Positions 43,692 through 54,297 are shown, counted from the first letter of the stretch. The stretch is 64,000 bases of DNA from Microcoleus sp. EPA2 (GCA_020882975.1 JAHRFD010000010.1:1-64000), one strand, 5' to 3'. The notes: a model not told the origin generated them from the letters alone. Numbers and translations are program-made.

Positions 43692-44003
43692 TGGAATGAA
43701 CACCAATAACCAATAACCAACAACCAATATTAAGTTTTGTAACAAATTGCTCGTCAAATCATCCTGGAACTCGATCGGCCAACAGACAAAACCCACCGCT
43801 GCGGATTTCCAGGCAGAGGCAGAAAACGAGTATAAGCCTTGTGGAGTCTTGCACCTAGCCCACCCAACGATGCAAGTTAAACAACCACCATCTCACTCAA
43901 AAATCAATCCCGACTAAAAAAATCGGGTATGGTTGACGCACTAATTTCACCGTGGTATTCTGCGAAAAGAGTTAACAACATTGCAAAACTGGAGAGTTTA
44001 GCT

Positions 44004-45302
44004 ATGACCCAGGCGACCAGAACCCAATCGACAGCAGCAACCTTCACAGCCCTCAAGTGCAAAGAATGCGGCGAAGAATACGAACTTCAAGCCAAACACG
44101 TCTGCGATTGCTGTTTCGGGCCGCTCGAAGTCAAATACGATTACGACGCTATCCGCCGCACCGTTACCAGACAAACCATCGAAGCCGGACCAAACTCGAT
44201 TTGGCGTTACCGCGCATTTCTGCCAGTCGCCACAGATAACGTAATCGATGTCGGCACCGGCATGACTCCTCTATTAAAATCGCACCGCCTAGCTCGTCGC
44301 CTGGGTCTAAAAAATCTTTATATTAAAAACGATGCCGTCAATATGCCCACTCTCAGCTTCAAAGATAGAGTGGTGTCCGTTGCCCTCAGCAGAGCCAGAG
44401 AATTAGGTTTTACAACAGTATCCTGTGCCAGCACTGGTAATTTAGCTAACTCTACAGCGGCGATCGCAGCCCACGCCGGACTCGACTGTGTAGTCTTCAT
44501 CCCCTCCGACTTAGAAGCAGGTAAAGTCCTCGGCACCCTAATTTACAATCCAACCGTGATGGCAGTTCACGGCAACTACGACCAAGTTAACCGCCTCTGC
44601 TGCGAAGTAGCCAATACACATGGCTGGGGATTTGTCAACATCAACTTGCGACCCTACTATTCCGAAGGCTCGAAAACCCTAGGCTACGAAGTGATCGAAC
44701 AACTAGGTTGGAAATTGCCCGATCACGTAGTTGCTCCCCTGGCTTCCGGTTCTTTGTTCACCAAAATTTACAAAGGCTTTAACGAATTCACCGAAGTCGG
44801 CTTAGTTGAAGGCAAAAAAGTCCGCTTCAGCGGTGCCCAAGCTGACGGCTGTTCCCCCATCGCCCAAGCCTTCCGTGAAGGCCGCGATTTTGTTAAACCA
44901 GTGAAACCTAATACAATTGCTAAGTCGATCGCGATCGGCAATCCAGCAGACGGGATGTACGCCCTCGACATCGCCCGCAAAACAGGTGGCAACATCGAAT
45001 CCGTCAGCGACAGCGAAATCATCGAAGGCATGAAACTGCTAGCCGAAACCGAAGGCATCTTCACCGAAACCGCAGGCGGCACTACCATCGCCGTCTTGAA
45101 GAAACTCGTAGAAGCAGGTAAAATCAACCCCGATGAAACCACCGTCGCCTACATCACCGGCAATGGCTTAAAAACCCAAGAAGCTGTCCAAGGCTACATC
45201 GGCGAACCCATCACCCTCGAACCAAAACTAGAAGCTTTCGAGCGCGCCCTAGAACGGGCTCGGACACTCGAACGCCTAGAATGGCAGCAAGTTTCAGTTT
45301 AA
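44004..45302 (+). CDS. thrC: Threonine synthase
   Basis: The ATG at 44004 gives 432 residues, with GGAG upstream. The longer frame adds 25 residues that lack family likeness. The N-terminus has a zinc-ribbon pattern (CKECGEEYEL and CDCCFGPLEV). The PLP lysine lies in TLSFKDRV, and STGNLANSTAAIAAHAG is the family's cofactor-binding loop. The enzyme makes threonine from O-phosphohomoserine. Its position between two MoaD-like genes is unusual and could link it to sulfur-carrier chemistry, which is speculation. Confidence 0.9.
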   Translation: MTQATRTQSTAATFTALKCKECGEEYELQAKHVCDCCFGPLEVKYDYDAIRRTVTRQTIEAGPNSIWRYRAFLPVATDNVIDVGTGMTPLLKSHRLARRLGLKNLYIKNDAVNMPTLSFKDRVVSVALSRARELGFTTVSCASTGNLANSTAAIAAHAGLDCVVFIPSDLEAGKVLGTLIYNPTVMAVHGNYDQVNRLCCEVANTHGWGFVNINLRPYYSEGSKTLGYEVIEQLGWKLPDHVVAPLASGSLFTKIYKGFNEFTEVGLVEGKKVRFSGAQADGCSPIAQAFREGRDFVKPVKPNTIAKSIAIGNPADGMYALDIARKTGGNIESVSDSEIIEGMKLLAETEGIFTETAGGTTIAVLKKLVEAGKINPDETTVAYITGNGLKTQEAVQGYIGEPITLEPKLEAFERALERARTLERLEWQQVSV

Positions 45303-45431
45303 TAGTCATTAGTCATTAGTCATTGGTCATTAGTCATTAGTTATCAAGCTGTTGACTGCTGACTGTTGACTGCTGACTGTTGACTGTTGACTAAGGACTA
45401 CTGACTAAGGACTACTGACTAAGGACTAAAA
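45303..45431. repeat. Heptameric tandem repeats
   Basis: Tandem TCATTAG, GACTGTT/GACTGCT and ACTAAGG-type units fill the spacer between thrC and the second MoaD-like gene, with seven-base periodicity throughout. These are the short tandemly repeated sequences common in filamentous cyanobacteria. Confidence 0.8.
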
Positions 45432-45433
45432 AA

Positions 45434-45709
45434 ATGAGTGTTAAAGTTTTAATTCCCACACCACTGCAAAAATTCACCAACAATCAAGCCACAATAGAAT
45501 GCGGTGGGGCAAATATTTCGGAACTGATTGAAGCGTTAGAAACAAATTGCCCCGGCATCAAAAAAAGCCTGTGCGACGAACAAGGAACACCTCGTAGATT
45601 TTTGAATTTCTACGTCAATGCTGAAGACATCCGGTTTTTAGACGGTACTGAAACTGCTCTTAAAGATGGTGATGAAGTGAGTATTGTGCCGGCAGTGGCT
45701 GGCGGTTGA
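45434..45709 (+). CDS. MoaD/ThiS-family sulfur carrier protein
   Basis: This 91-residue protein has [13 protein letters not shown] at the start and ends in VPAVAGG, with the Gly-Gly needed for activation. [17 protein letters not shown] is typical of the CysO-like branch. In actinobacteria CysO carries sulfide for cysteine synthesis with CysM. Here it follows thrC, so it may serve a related PLP enzyme. The same strand and short spacing suggest an operon, although the spacer holds heptameric repeats. Confidence 0.85.
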   Translation: MSVKVLIPTPLQKFTNNQATIECGGANISELIEALETNCPGIKKSLCDEQGTPRRFLNFYVNAEDIRFLDGTETALKDGDEVSIVPAVAGG

Positions 45710-45724
45710 TTTGTTCACCGCCAA

Positions 45725-45767
45725 GAGATGAATACCCGATTTGTTTAACAAGTCGGGTATTCATCTC
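45725..45767. repeat. Long hairpin between convergent genes
   Basis: Two 21-base arms (starting GAGATGAATACCCGA, with right arm AACAAGTCGGG onward) pair at 20 of 21 positions around one base. It is placed after the MoaD-like gene and can terminate transcription or be a mobile hairpin. No T-run follows. Confidence 0.65.
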
Positions 45768-45854
45768 TCTCTTCTCTTCCTTCGCGTCATAAGCGCCTTC
45801 GCGGTTAAATCATTCCGATACAACCGGAATTGATATCAGGATTTGATAGAAACA

Positions 45855-45894
45855 AAACAGAAAGCCACAGGATACAACCTGTGGCTTTCTGTTT
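45855..45894. terminator. Bidirectional terminator
   Basis: A perfect 17-base stem (AAACAGAAAGCCACAGG paired with its complement) encloses ATACAA and is flanked by A- and T-rich ends. It begins nine bases past the rnj stop on the minus strand and also faces the plus-strand MoaD-like gene. Confidence 0.85.
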
Positions 45895-45902
45895 ATATCA
45901 AT

Positions 45903-47768
45903 CTAAGAAACTACAGAGGCTACTTTTGCCGCAGTCCGAGGACGCCGACGACCTGTTACTTTATTTACAGGGGCTGGTACTGGCGATGGTACTGAGGATG
46001 CTAGTTTAGGTGCTTCAATGGAAAGCTGTTTTTGCACAGTTTCCGATCGCACTGCTTCTTCAGGAATTTGCATCAGGAATACCAGCATGGGATTACTTTG
46101 CAATTCCCGTCGCAGCACTCGCCCAATGGCTTTTTCTATTTGTGTTTGCACTCCTACCCAGTCCACATCAACTTGTGAGTCAGCATTCGTAGCCGGTTTC
46201 ACAAATTCTGACCAACGATCGCTCAAAATTGTTTCAATGGTTTGAGTGATGAGTCGGATTACCTCGGTGCGATCGGCTGATGTCACTACACCTTTCAAGT
46301 GTACTTCCGGCTTGGCCACTAATTTGCCTTCCCAATTCAAAGCCGCCGCTACTGTTACCGCCCCATCTCCGGCTAACTGTTGGCGTTCCTTAAGGACGTT
46401 TTCTTTGACTACTCCCGATCGCGAAGAGTCTACCAATTCAATTCCTGAAGGCACTTTACCACCCACTCGCATCGAATTTTCGGTCAATTCTACAACATCG
46501 CCGTTGTCAATAATCACCATATTGCTAGCGGGAATGCCCATGCTTTGAGCTGTTTTGGAGTGCTGCACCAGCATCCGGTGTTCCCCGTGCACGGGTAAGA
46601 AGAATTTGGGACGAGTCATGTTAATCATTAACTTTTGGTCTTCTTGACAACCGTGTCCCGAAACGTGAATTCCCTTGTCGCGCCCGTAAACTACATTTGC
46701 GCCCAGCATCATCAATTTGTCGATCGTATTTACCACTGCGATCGTATTTCCCGGAATCGGGTTAGCTGAGAAGATGATGGTATCGCCCTTTCTGATTTTT
46801 AATTCGTGATGTTCCCCGTTAGCAATCCGAGTCATCGCCGCCATTGGTTCGCCTTGGGAACCTGTGGTTAAAATCAGTACCTTGTCATCTGGTAAATTGC
46901 GAATTTCTTTCAGGGGTTTGAAGATATTATCTTCGCATTTGATGTAGCCTAGATTCCGGCAGTGAGCGATGACATTCAACATCGATCGACCTACCACTCC
47001 TACATACCGATTGTTTTTCTTAGCTAGTTCTAAAACTATTTGCAATCGGTGTACTGAAGAAGCAAACGTCGTCACCATTACTCGTCCCGTTGCTTGAGCG
47101 ATAATTCTGTCTAAATTCGGATAAACAGAACGTTCTGAAGCCGTAAAACCGGGAACTTCCGAGTTAGTGGAATCGCTAATCAAGCACAGCACGCCTTTTT
47201 CGCCATACTCCGCCAGTTTTTGGAAGTCAAAATGCTCGCCGTCTACAGGAGTGTGGTCAATTTTAAAGTCTCCTGTGTGGATCAAAATTCCCACTGGGGT
47301 GTGAATCGCCACGGTGAAACTGTCGGCCATCGAGTGAGTGTTGCGAATATATTCGACTAAGAAATTCTTGCCAATTCTCACCATATCGCGAGGCTTAACT
47401 GTCCTCAATTCTGTGCGGTGAGACACTCCGGCTTCCTCTAGTTTTCCGGCTAGCAAAGCCATAGCCAAACGCGGCCCGTAAATCACCGGAATTTCAAATT
47501 GTTTGAGGTGATAAGGGATACCGCCGATGTGGTCTTCGTGACCGTGAGTCACGATCATACCTTTAATTTTGTGGCTGTTTTCCCGCAGGTAAGTCATGTC
47601 TGGTAGGACAATATTTACCCCGTGCATTCCATCTGTCGGGAATGCTAAACCTGCATCCAAAAGAATTATTTCATCTCCGTACTCGAATACACAAGTATTT
47701 TTACCGATTTCGTGGAGCCCGCCGAGGGGAATAACTTTTAGAGCCTGTCCAGTTGTATTTTTGATCAT
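45903..47768 (-). CDS. rnj: Ribonuclease J
   Basis: This 621-residue metallo-beta-lactamase/beta-CASP nuclease has the metal motif HGHEDHIGG in the N-terminal third, then HTGDFKIDHTP, GSQGEPMAAM and HVSGHGCQEDQ motifs. It degrades RNA with 5'-3' exo and endo activities and shares this role with RNase E in cyanobacteria. It lies downstream of asd and dapA in the same direction. A Pro/Ala and Arg-rich tail is seen at the C-terminus. Confidence 0.95.
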   Translation of the reverse strand: MIKNTTGQALKVIPLGGLHEIGKNTCVFEYGDEIILLDAGLAFPTDGMHGVNIVLPDMTYLRENSHKIKGMIVTHGHEDHIGGIPYHLKQFEIPVIYGPRLAMALLAGKLEEAGVSHRTELRTVKPRDMVRIGKNFLVEYIRNTHSMADSFTVAIHTPVGILIHTGDFKIDHTPVDGEHFDFQKLAEYGEKGVLCLISDSTNSEVPGFTASERSVYPNLDRIIAQATGRVMVTTFASSVHRLQIVLELAKKNNRYVGVVGRSMLNVIAHCRNLGYIKCEDNIFKPLKEIRNLPDDKVLILTTGSQGEPMAAMTRIANGEHHELKIRKGDTIIFSANPIPGNTIAVVNTIDKLMMLGANVVYGRDKGIHVSGHGCQEDQKLMINMTRPKFFLPVHGEHRMLVQHSKTAQSMGIPASNMVIIDNGDVVELTENSMRVGGKVPSGIELVDSSRSGVVKENVLKERQQLAGDGAVTVAAALNWEGKLVAKPEVHLKGVVTSADRTEVIRLITQTIETILSDRWSEFVKPATNADSQVDVDWVGVQTQIEKAIGRVLRRELQSNPMLVFLMQIPEEAVRSETVQKQLSIEAPKLASSVPSPVPAPVNKVTGRRRPRTAAKVASVVS

Positions 47769-48029
47769 GCGTATCCTTGGTTAGTTTTTTGTTATTTGTC
47801 TGTTGACTGTTGTCTTGTGTTTTTTTTCTGCTGTTTGTTGATGTGGGATATTTTTTCCATGATATTTTTGGAAAAATCTCCAGGGGTTTTGACTCTCCCT
47901 TACAGTCAGTTGTCTTGGGTCTTCAATCACCACTTCTTAGTTTTCAGCTAATAACTCATAGCTAATCACTAATGATTAATGACTAATCACAACCAATATT
48001 TAGTTTTCAGAAAACTCGTTCTCGCCTCT

Positions 48030-48923
48030 CTAGCTAGCTGATATCTGTGCTAACTGACTCAGTGCGTCCTTTAATTTTTGAGTCACCTCAACGGGCGGAT
48101 CGCACAGGGGCGGACGGGTGGAACCTACATCCCAGCCTTGAAGTTTAAGAGCTGTCTTGACTGGAATCGGATTTGTGGTGAGAAAAAGAGCTTTAAACAA
48201 GTCAAATAGTTGCAAGTGAATCTGGGTAGCGACTTGAACTTGGCCCTTCTCAAAAGCTTCGATCATCTGTTGTAGTTGCTCTCCTACCAGGTGGCTGGCT
48301 ACGCTAACTACACCAGATCCTCCTACCGCCAGCATCGGCAAAGTTAGGGAATCATCTCCAGAATAGATGGCAAATTCAGGGGATGTCAAGCGTCTAATTT
48401 GGCTGGCTTGATCTAAGTTGCCACTTGCTTCTTTTACTGCTACAATGTTCGGAATTTCTGCCAATTGAGCCACTGTTTCCGGCAACATATTTTGGCCAGT
48501 GCGACCGGGGATGTTATATAACATTATAGGCAATTCTGGAGCAGATTGGGCGATCGCCCGAAAATGGTTGTACAAACCTTCTTGTGGTGGCTTGTTGTAA
48601 TAGGGCACCACCTGCAAGCAACCGTCTAAACCCAGTTTAGCTGCTTTTTGTGTAGCTTCGATCGCCTCGCGAGTTGAATTCGATCCCGCTCCTGCTATGA
48701 CTTTTGCTTTACCTGCTACTGCTTGCTGCACCACCTGAAATAACTCGTACTCCTCATCCCAAGTCATCGTGGGAGATTCGCCCGTTGTTCCGCACAGTAC
48801 CAAGCTATCCGTACCGCGATCGGCTAAATACACCGCCAACTGCTCTGCTACCGCATAGTTAACGCTGCCGTCTTCCTTAAACGGCGTAATCATTGCAGTC
48901 AGAACCCGTCCAAACTTTACCAC
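48030..48923 (-). CDS. dapA: 4-hydroxy-tetrahydrodipicolinate synthase
   Basis: This 297-residue protein starts at GTG (48923). The Schiff-base Lys lies in VAVKEASGN and the family motif [10 protein letters not shown] is present. It condenses pyruvate with aspartate semialdehyde in lysine and cell-wall precursor synthesis. It lies directly downstream of asd, which makes its substrate, and upstream of rnj. Length is normal. Confidence 0.95.
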   Translation of the reverse strand: MVKFGRVLTAMITPFKEDGSVNYAVAEQLAVYLADRGTDSLVLCGTTGESPTMTWDEEYELFQVVQQAVAGKAKVIAGAGSNSTREAIEATQKAAKLGLDGCLQVVPYYNKPPQEGLYNHFRAIAQSAPELPIMLYNIPGRTGQNMLPETVAQLAEIPNIVAVKEASGNLDQASQIRRLTSPEFAIYSGDDSLTLPMLAVGGSGVVSVASHLVGEQLQQMIEAFEKGQVQVATQIHLQLFDLFKALFLTTNPIPVKTALKLQGWDVGSTRPPLCDPPVEVTQKLKDALSQLAQISAS

Positions 48924-49038
48924 ACTTTCTCCGATTTTAGACTTGTGATTTTTGATTTTAAATTTTTGATTTTAGATGAAACGTTAATCTAAAATCCCTG
49001 CTGCTGCAAAACCTCATTACCTGTGGGGATGGTTCCCG

Positions 49039-50082
49039 CTACTTATAAACAGCCGCCCCCTGGGTTTGCAGTAATTTTTTTGTGGCGAGCAACTCGGCTA
49101 TCTGCACTGCATTTAAAGCCGCCCCTTTGCGAATTTGATCGCCACTTAGCCACATTTCCAACCCGCAGGGGTGAGAAATATCTTGGCGTATCCTGCCTAC
49201 CAACACCTCATCCTTACCGCTAGCCTCTGCGGGCATCGGGAAATAATTCGCTTGCCAGTCTTCTACCAGCTTAACCCCTTTTGCCTGCTTTAAAATGTCT
49301 CTGGCCTCGATCGCACTAAAAGGCTCTGCAAATTCTAGATTAATCGCTTCCGAATGCGCCCGGAGTACGGGAACCCGAATACAAGTTGCAGAAATTTTGA
49401 TTTCTTCAGTCCCAAATATTTTCCTAGTTTCGTTCACCATTTTCATCTCTTCCTCACAGTACCCCAACTCGTTAATCGCGGTGTTGTGCGGAAACAAATT
49501 AAATGCTAATGGGTAGGGAAATATCTCCGTTTTGGGTGTTTCTCCCGCCAAAATTGCTCTAGCTTGAGCTTTCATTTCCTCCATTGCCCTGGCCCCTGCC
49601 CCGCTGGCAGACTGGTAAGTAGCTACCACTATGCGCTTGACTGGTCTGACTTGGTGAAGAGGCCAAACGGCCACTGCCATCAAAATCGTGGTGCAGTTGG
49701 GATTAGCAATGATACCTCGGTGAGACGCCACTGCTTCGGGATTAACTTCGGGAACCACTAGCGGCACCGTCGCATCCATACGGAAAGCGCTGGAATTGTC
49801 TATTACCACTGCTCCGGCTGCTACTGCTTTCGGAGCCCAATATTTGGAAGTAGACCCACCAGCCGAAGCCAGCACTAGATCTACATTATCAAAGGAGCGA
49901 TCGGAGACTGCCTCCACCGATAGCATGGAGCTACCAAAGGGCAATTTTGCACCCGCAGAACGTTCCGAAGCCAGCAGCTTCAAATCTGCCAACGGAAAAC
50001 TGCGACTGTGCAAGAGTTCTAGCAACTCCGCACCGACAGCACCCGTAGCACCTAAAATGGCAACTCGATAGGATTGAGACAA
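49039..50082 (-). CDS. asd: Aspartate-semialdehyde dehydrogenase
   Basis: The start is placed at TTG 50082 (347 residues), because GGAGG lies nine bases before it and the family begins at SYRVAILGATGAVG. The GTG at 50097 would include the Shine-Dalgarno. The catalytic Cys lies in IIANPNCTTI, and the NADPH-binding GATGAVG motif is at the N-terminus. It makes aspartate semialdehyde for lysine, threonine and methionine synthesis. It is the first gene of asd-dapA-rnj. Confidence 0.93.
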   Translation of the reverse strand: MSQSYRVAILGATGAVGAELLELLHSRSFPLADLKLLASERSAGAKLPFGSSMLSVEAVSDRSFDNVDLVLASAGGSTSKYWAPKAVAAGAVVIDNSSAFRMDATVPLVVPEVNPEAVASHRGIIANPNCTTILMAVAVWPLHQVRPVKRIVVATYQSASGAGARAMEEMKAQARAILAGETPKTEIFPYPLAFNLFPHNTAINELGYCEEEMKMVNETRKIFGTEEIKISATCIRVPVLRAHSEAINLEFAEPFSAIEARDILKQAKGVKLVEDWQANYFPMPAEASGKDEVLVGRIRQDISHPCGLEMWLSGDQIRKGAALNAVQIAELLATKKLLQTQGAAVYK

Positions 50083-50575
50083 ATTAGTTTCCTCCACAAA
50101 TTAGATTGTAAGCGATCGAAATCTGGAATTTTAATAACCGCAATACTCAATATAAAACTTAATTAATGTTGGGCGACATCAGAATCGGTTAGGATGGCAA
50201 GGGCGCAGTTAACCGGACTTGCCACTCCAGCCTAGCGGCTGCGATCGAATCGTACCCATCGCTAGTTTAGCAAGGAATGAACTCCCCTGTGGCATAACCA
50301 CAAACAAATAGCCTATTCTTGACTTTGAGACGCTTTTGTGGGGTAGCATTGACGTCTGAAGGCGATACGTGCTATTGTGCTTCGGCAATTAGTGTGTTGA
50401 ACCTCCACAAAGCGTTCTGCTCCGCAAAACCTATGCACAACAATGATTGGCAGCCTCGTCAGGTATAGGTGTTTGTAGTTGTGCCAGTACGATTAAAAGC
50501 GTACAAACTTAAAATGCAGGCAAAGTCAGATTTGTATGTATTTTATATCACTATTGTTAAATATCAAAGAAGCCG
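50083..50575. other. Divergent intergenic region between asd and tig with hairpin candidates
   Basis: No gene is seen. It separates divergent asd and tig, so it carries both promoters. A possible structured leader of tig has CGCTTTTGTGGGG (50331) pairing with CCTCCACAAAGCG (50402) with small bulges. A GTGGcataaCCAC hairpin also lies at about 50288. Whether any RNA is made from this stretch is not known. Confidence 0.4.
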
Positions 50576-51991
50576 ATGAAAGTAACCCAGGAAAAACTTC
50601 CAGCTAGCCAAATTGGTCTGGAAATCGAAGTACCATCAGAAAAGTCAAAACAAGCCTACGAGCAAGTAATTAAACAATTTGCTCGCGAGATTAACATTCC
50701 TGGGTTCCGCAAAGGCAAAGTTCCCCGCCAAGTTTTGCTACAGCGCCTAGGTCAAACTCGATTGAAAGCAACGGCTTTAGAAAACTTGATTAATGACTCC
50801 CTACAAAAAGCCCTGGAACAAGAAAAAATTGCAGCCATTGGCACTTTTGAACTCAGCACCGAGTTTGAAGAGTTACTGTCTAAGTTTGACCCGGAACAGC
50901 CATTGACATTCTCAGCTAAGGTTGACGTAGAACCAGAAGTCAAAATGGGTCAGTACACAGGCTTGCAACTTCAAGCAGAAGAAGCTAAGTACGATGAGAC
51001 TCAAGTAGATGAGGTATTAGCCAAATATCGATCGGACAAAGCTGCTTTAATCCCCATAGAAGGCAGACCAGCTCAATTAGGAGATATGGCTTTAGTTGAT
51101 TTCTCCGGCAGATTTGCAGACGCACCAGAAGGCGAAACTCCCGCAGAAATTCCCGGCGGTCAAGCAGAAGACTTTCAAGTAGAATTATCGGAAAATCAGT
51201 TTGTACCTGGTTTCATCCAAGGCATGATCGGAATGAATCCGGGAGAAACCAGAGAAGTTTCTGTACAGTTTCCTGACGAGTATAGCAGTGAAGAATTAGC
51301 CGGAAAACCAGCAGTCTTTACGATTACTCTCAAAGAACTTAAGGAAAAAGAATTGCCGGAGTTGGACGACGATTTCGCCCAAGAAGTGAGCGAGTTTGAA
51401 ACCTTGGCAGAACTGCGCGAATCCCTAGAAACTCGCTTTAAAGGAGACCAAGAGCGCAAAACGTCAGGGAACAAAGAAAAAGCAATATTAGAAGCCCTAG
51501 TGCAGCTAATAGAAGTGGAAATTCCCGAAACAATGCTAGAACGCGAAATCGATTTCTTGCTGAACCAACAAGCAGCCCAATTGAAAAATTACGGCATAGA
51601 TATCAACCAACTGTTTACTGAAGAAAACATGGGACCGATGCGGGAACGCTCCCGTCCAGAAGCCATCAATCGCATCAAGCAGTCTCTAGCTCTAGCAGAA
51701 ATAGCCAAGCTGGAATCTTTGTCTGTAGAACCAGCAGAAGTAGCAGCAGAAGTAGCTAGCGTCAGAAAGCAGTTTCCGAAAGGAGATTTTGACCCCGAAA
51801 GGTTGCAGCAATTTGTCCGAGAAGACTTGCTCAAACAAAAAACCATCAAATGGTTGGAAGAAAAGGGAACAATCGAACTCCTACCAGAAGGTTCTCTGAC
51901 TCCGGCAGTAGATGAAGATGAGGATGCAGAGGATGCAGAAACTTCAGAAGCATCCACAACCGTTGAAGTAGAAGTGGTAGGAGAAGACTAG
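50576..51991 (+). CDS. tig: Trigger factor chaperone
   Basis: This 471-residue protein has the ribosome-binding signature GFRKGKVPRQVL near residue 44. A FKBP-type peptidyl-prolyl isomerase domain follows (about 155-245, GDMALVDFSGRF and GMIGMNPGETREV). The C-terminal helical arms extend to an acidic tail (DEDEDAEDAE). It binds nascent chains at the ribosome exit tunnel. It leads tig-clpP-clpX, a conserved cyanobacterial cluster. Length is slightly above the 430-residue average because of the tail. Confidence 0.95.
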   Translation: MKVTQEKLPASQIGLEIEVPSEKSKQAYEQVIKQFAREINIPGFRKGKVPRQVLLQRLGQTRLKATALENLINDSLQKALEQEKIAAIGTFELSTEFEELLSKFDPEQPLTFSAKVDVEPEVKMGQYTGLQLQAEEAKYDETQVDEVLAKYRSDKAALIPIEGRPAQLGDMALVDFSGRFADAPEGETPAEIPGGQAEDFQVELSENQFVPGFIQGMIGMNPGETREVSVQFPDEYSSEELAGKPAVFTITLKELKEKELPELDDDFAQEVSEFETLAELRESLETRFKGDQERKTSGNKEKAILEALVQLIEVEIPETMLEREIDFLLNQQAAQLKNYGIDINQLFTEENMGPMRERSRPEAINRIKQSLALAEIAKLESLSVEPAEVAAEVASVRKQFPKGDFDPERLQQFVREDLLKQKTIKWLEEKGTIELLPEGSLTPAVDEDEDAEDAETSEASTTVEVEVVGED

Positions 51992-52251
51992 CACTCGCAG
52001 TTACTTACGCGATCGAGTCCGGCTAAATATTCATCGTACTTTGGCTGGACAACGCCCCATCTAAGAGCGAGAGTGCCACTTGTCGGCGCAGCATCCTAGC
52101 GCCAGAGAACCCCCCTGCGCTAGGAAATTCCCAATTCCCAATTCCCAATTCCCCCATCTCACTCTAGAAAGGGCATAATAGTTAAAAGCTGGCGGCTTAA
52201 TTTCAAGCTTTCATCAGCCGTAAATAGTCTATAATCCTTGACTGGTGTCTT
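51992..52251. repeat. Spacer with heptameric repeat between tig and clpP
   Basis: About four tandem AATTCCC heptamers lie at 52125-52155. The stretch after them probably includes the clpP promoter, because the gap to the start is about 95 bases. No gene is present. Confidence 0.6.
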
Positions 52252-52941
52252 ATGGTTGTATCTCAATCTTCCAACTACCTAATTACAAGCTCTAACAATT
52301 TTGAGGTCAGCGACCACCCCAGCAACGTAGTGCCAATGGTACTCGAACAGTCGGGGATGGGCGAGCGAGCCTTTGACATTTACTCGCGCTTGCTGCGGGA
52401 GCGCATTGTGTTTTTAGGAACCCCTGTAACTGACGAAGTGGCAGATTCCATAGTGGCTCAGCTACTGTTTCTAGACGCCGAAGACCCAGAAAAAGACATT
52501 CAAATGTACATAAATTCCCCTGGTGGTTCGGTGACGGCCGGCATGGCAATTTATGACACAATGCAACAAATCCGCCCCGATGTCGTGACAATTTGTTACG
52601 GTTTAGCAGCAAGTATGGGTGCATTTCTGTTGACTGCGGGAGCCGCGGGCAAACGGATGTCTCTGCCGAGTTCGAGAATTATGATTCACCAGCCCCTGGG
52701 CGGTGCCCAAGGTCAAGCAGTAGATATTGAGATTCAAGCCAAAGAAATCCTTTATCATAAGCGTAAGCTGAATGAACTGTTAGCACACCACACAGGTCAA
52801 CCGATCGATAAATTAGAGGCCGATACCGATCGCGACTTTTTCATGTCAGCGGCAGAAGCCAAAGATTACGGATTGGTCGATAAAGTCATAGCTAAGGAAA
52901 ACCTTCCGGCCGCGGGAGAGAATGTCACTGCACTGAAATAA
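52252..52941 (+). CDS. clpP: ATP-dependent Clp protease proteolytic subunit
   Basis: This 229-residue protein has the Clp triad Ser121 (GLAASMGAF), His146 (IMIHQPLGG) and Asp195 (TDRDFFMS). Spacing (25 and 74 residues) equals that of E. coli ClpP. An N-terminal extension of about 20 residues precedes the mature domain. It forms the proteolytic barrel that works with ClpX, whose gene starts nine bases after the stop. It is one of several cyanobacterial ClpP paralogues. Confidence 0.95.
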   Translation: MVVSQSSNYLITSSNNFEVSDHPSNVVPMVLEQSGMGERAFDIYSRLLRERIVFLGTPVTDEVADSIVAQLLFLDAEDPEKDIQMYINSPGGSVTAGMAIYDTMQQIRPDVVTICYGLAASMGAFLLTAGAAGKRMSLPSSRIMIHQPLGGAQGQAVDIEIQAKEILYHKRKLNELLAHHTGQPIDKLEADTDRDFFMSAAEAKDYGLVDKVIAKENLPAAGENVTALK

Positions 52942-52950
52942 GAGGCTGTT

Positions 52951-54297
52951 ATGTCTAAATACGACTCCCATCTAAAATGTTCCTTTTGTGGCAAGTCTCA
53001 AGAGCAGGTACGCAAGTTGATCGCAGGCCCAGCAGTATATATCTGCGATGAATGTGTTGACTTGTGCAATGAAATTTTAGATGAGGAGTTGTTTGACTCC
53101 ACCGCCGTGCCGGCCGCGACGGCAGTACCTCCAAAGCCGGAAACCAGCCAAAAGCGCCGCACTACTTCCGGCAAAAGCCTGTCTCTGAGCCAAATTCCCA
53201 AGCCGAGGGAAATTAAAAATTACCTCGATGAAAATGTGATCGGCCAAGATGAGGCGAAAAAGGTGTTGTCGGTGGCAGTTTATAACCACTACAAGCGCCT
53301 CAGTTTTATTCATAGCAAAAATAGTGGCAAGCACCCACCGGAAGAAGTAGAACTGCAAAAGTCAAATATTCTGTTAATCGGGCCCACGGGCTGTGGCAAA
53401 ACGCTGCTGGCTCAAACTTTGGCAGATATGCTGGATGTACCCTTTGCAGTGGCTGATGCCACGACGCTGACGGAAGCGGGCTACGTTGGGGAAGATGTGG
53501 AGAATATTTTGTTGCGCTTGCTGCAAGTGGCAGATATGGATGTGGAAGAGGCGCAGCGCGGCATCATTTATATTGATGAAATTGACAAAATTGCCCGGAA
53601 GAGCGAAAATCCTTCGATTACGCGGGATGTGTCGGGGGAAGGCGTGCAGCAGGCGCTGTTGAAAATGCTGGAAGGGACGATCGCCAATGTACCACCTCAA
53701 GGCGGGCGCAAGCATCCCTATCAAGACTGCATCCAAATTGATACCAGCAATATCATGTTTATTTGCGGTGGCGCTTTTGTCGGTTTGGATAAAGTGGTAG
53801 AGCAGAGAACGGGCAAAAAGTCCATGGGTTTTATTCAGCCGGGAGAAGCTGTGCCGAAGGAAAAGCGGGCCGCTGATGTCCTCAAGCAACTGGAACCCGA
53901 TGATTTGGTGAAATTTGGGATGATTCCTGAGTTTATTGGCAGGGTACCGGTGGCGGCCGTTGTCGATCCTTTGGATGAGGAGACGCTGATGGCGATTTTG
54001 ACGGAACCGCGCAATGCTTTGGTTAAGCAGTATCAAAAGCTGCTAAAGATGGATAATGTACAGTTGGAGTTTAAGGCGGATGCTGTGCGGGCGATCGCCC
54101 AGGAAGCATACCGACGCAAAACTGGGGCGCGGGCACTCAGAGGAATTGTCGAAGAGTTGATGTTGGATGTGATGTATGAGTTGCCGTCGCGCAAGGATGT
54201 GACGCGCTGTATGATTACTAAGGAAATGGTGGAGAAGCGATCGACTGCTGAGTTGTTGATACTTCCCTCTTCGCTACCTAAGCCGGAGTCGGCTTAA
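52951..54297 (+). CDS. clpX: ATP-dependent Clp protease ATP-binding subunit ClpX
   Basis: This 448-residue protein has an N-terminal C4 zinc finger (Cys10, Cys13, Cys32, Cys35). Walker A is GPTGCGKT and Walker B is IIYIDEID. The IGF-type loop that docks ClpP lies in the region FIGRVP. It unfolds substrates for ClpP. AGAGG lies before the ATG, nine bases after clpP. The end of the operon is marked by an inverted-repeat terminator. Confidence 0.95.
   Translation: MSKYDSHLKCSFCGKSQEQVRKLIAGPAVYICDECVDLCNEILDEELFDSTAVPAATAVPPKPETSQKRRTTSGKSLSLSQIPKPREIKNYLDENVIGQDEAKKVLSVAVYNHYKRLSFIHSKNSGKHPPEEVELQKSNILLIGPTGCGKTLLAQTLADMLDVPFAVADATTLTEAGYVGEDVENILLRLLQVADMDVEEAQRGIIYIDEIDKIARKSENPSITRDVSGEGVQQALLKMLEGTIANVPPQGGRKHPYQDCIQIDTSNIMFICGGAFVGLDKVVEQRTGKKSMGFIQPGEAVPKEKRAADVLKQLEPDDLVKFGMIPEFIGRVPVAAVVDPLDEETLMAILTEPRNALVKQYQKLLKMDNVQLEFKADAVRAIAQEAYRRKTGARALRGIVEELMLDVMYELPSRKDVTRCMITKEMVEKRSTAELLILPSSLPKPESA

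Noticed and set aside
50083..50575. tRNA, tmRNA or RNase P RNA in the asd-tig spacer
   Set aside because: No T-loop or conserved core sequence was recognised. Only hairpins are visible.
53374..54036. 220-residue open frame opposite clpX
   Set aside because: It is an antisense shadow of clpX with a composition that follows the sense codons.
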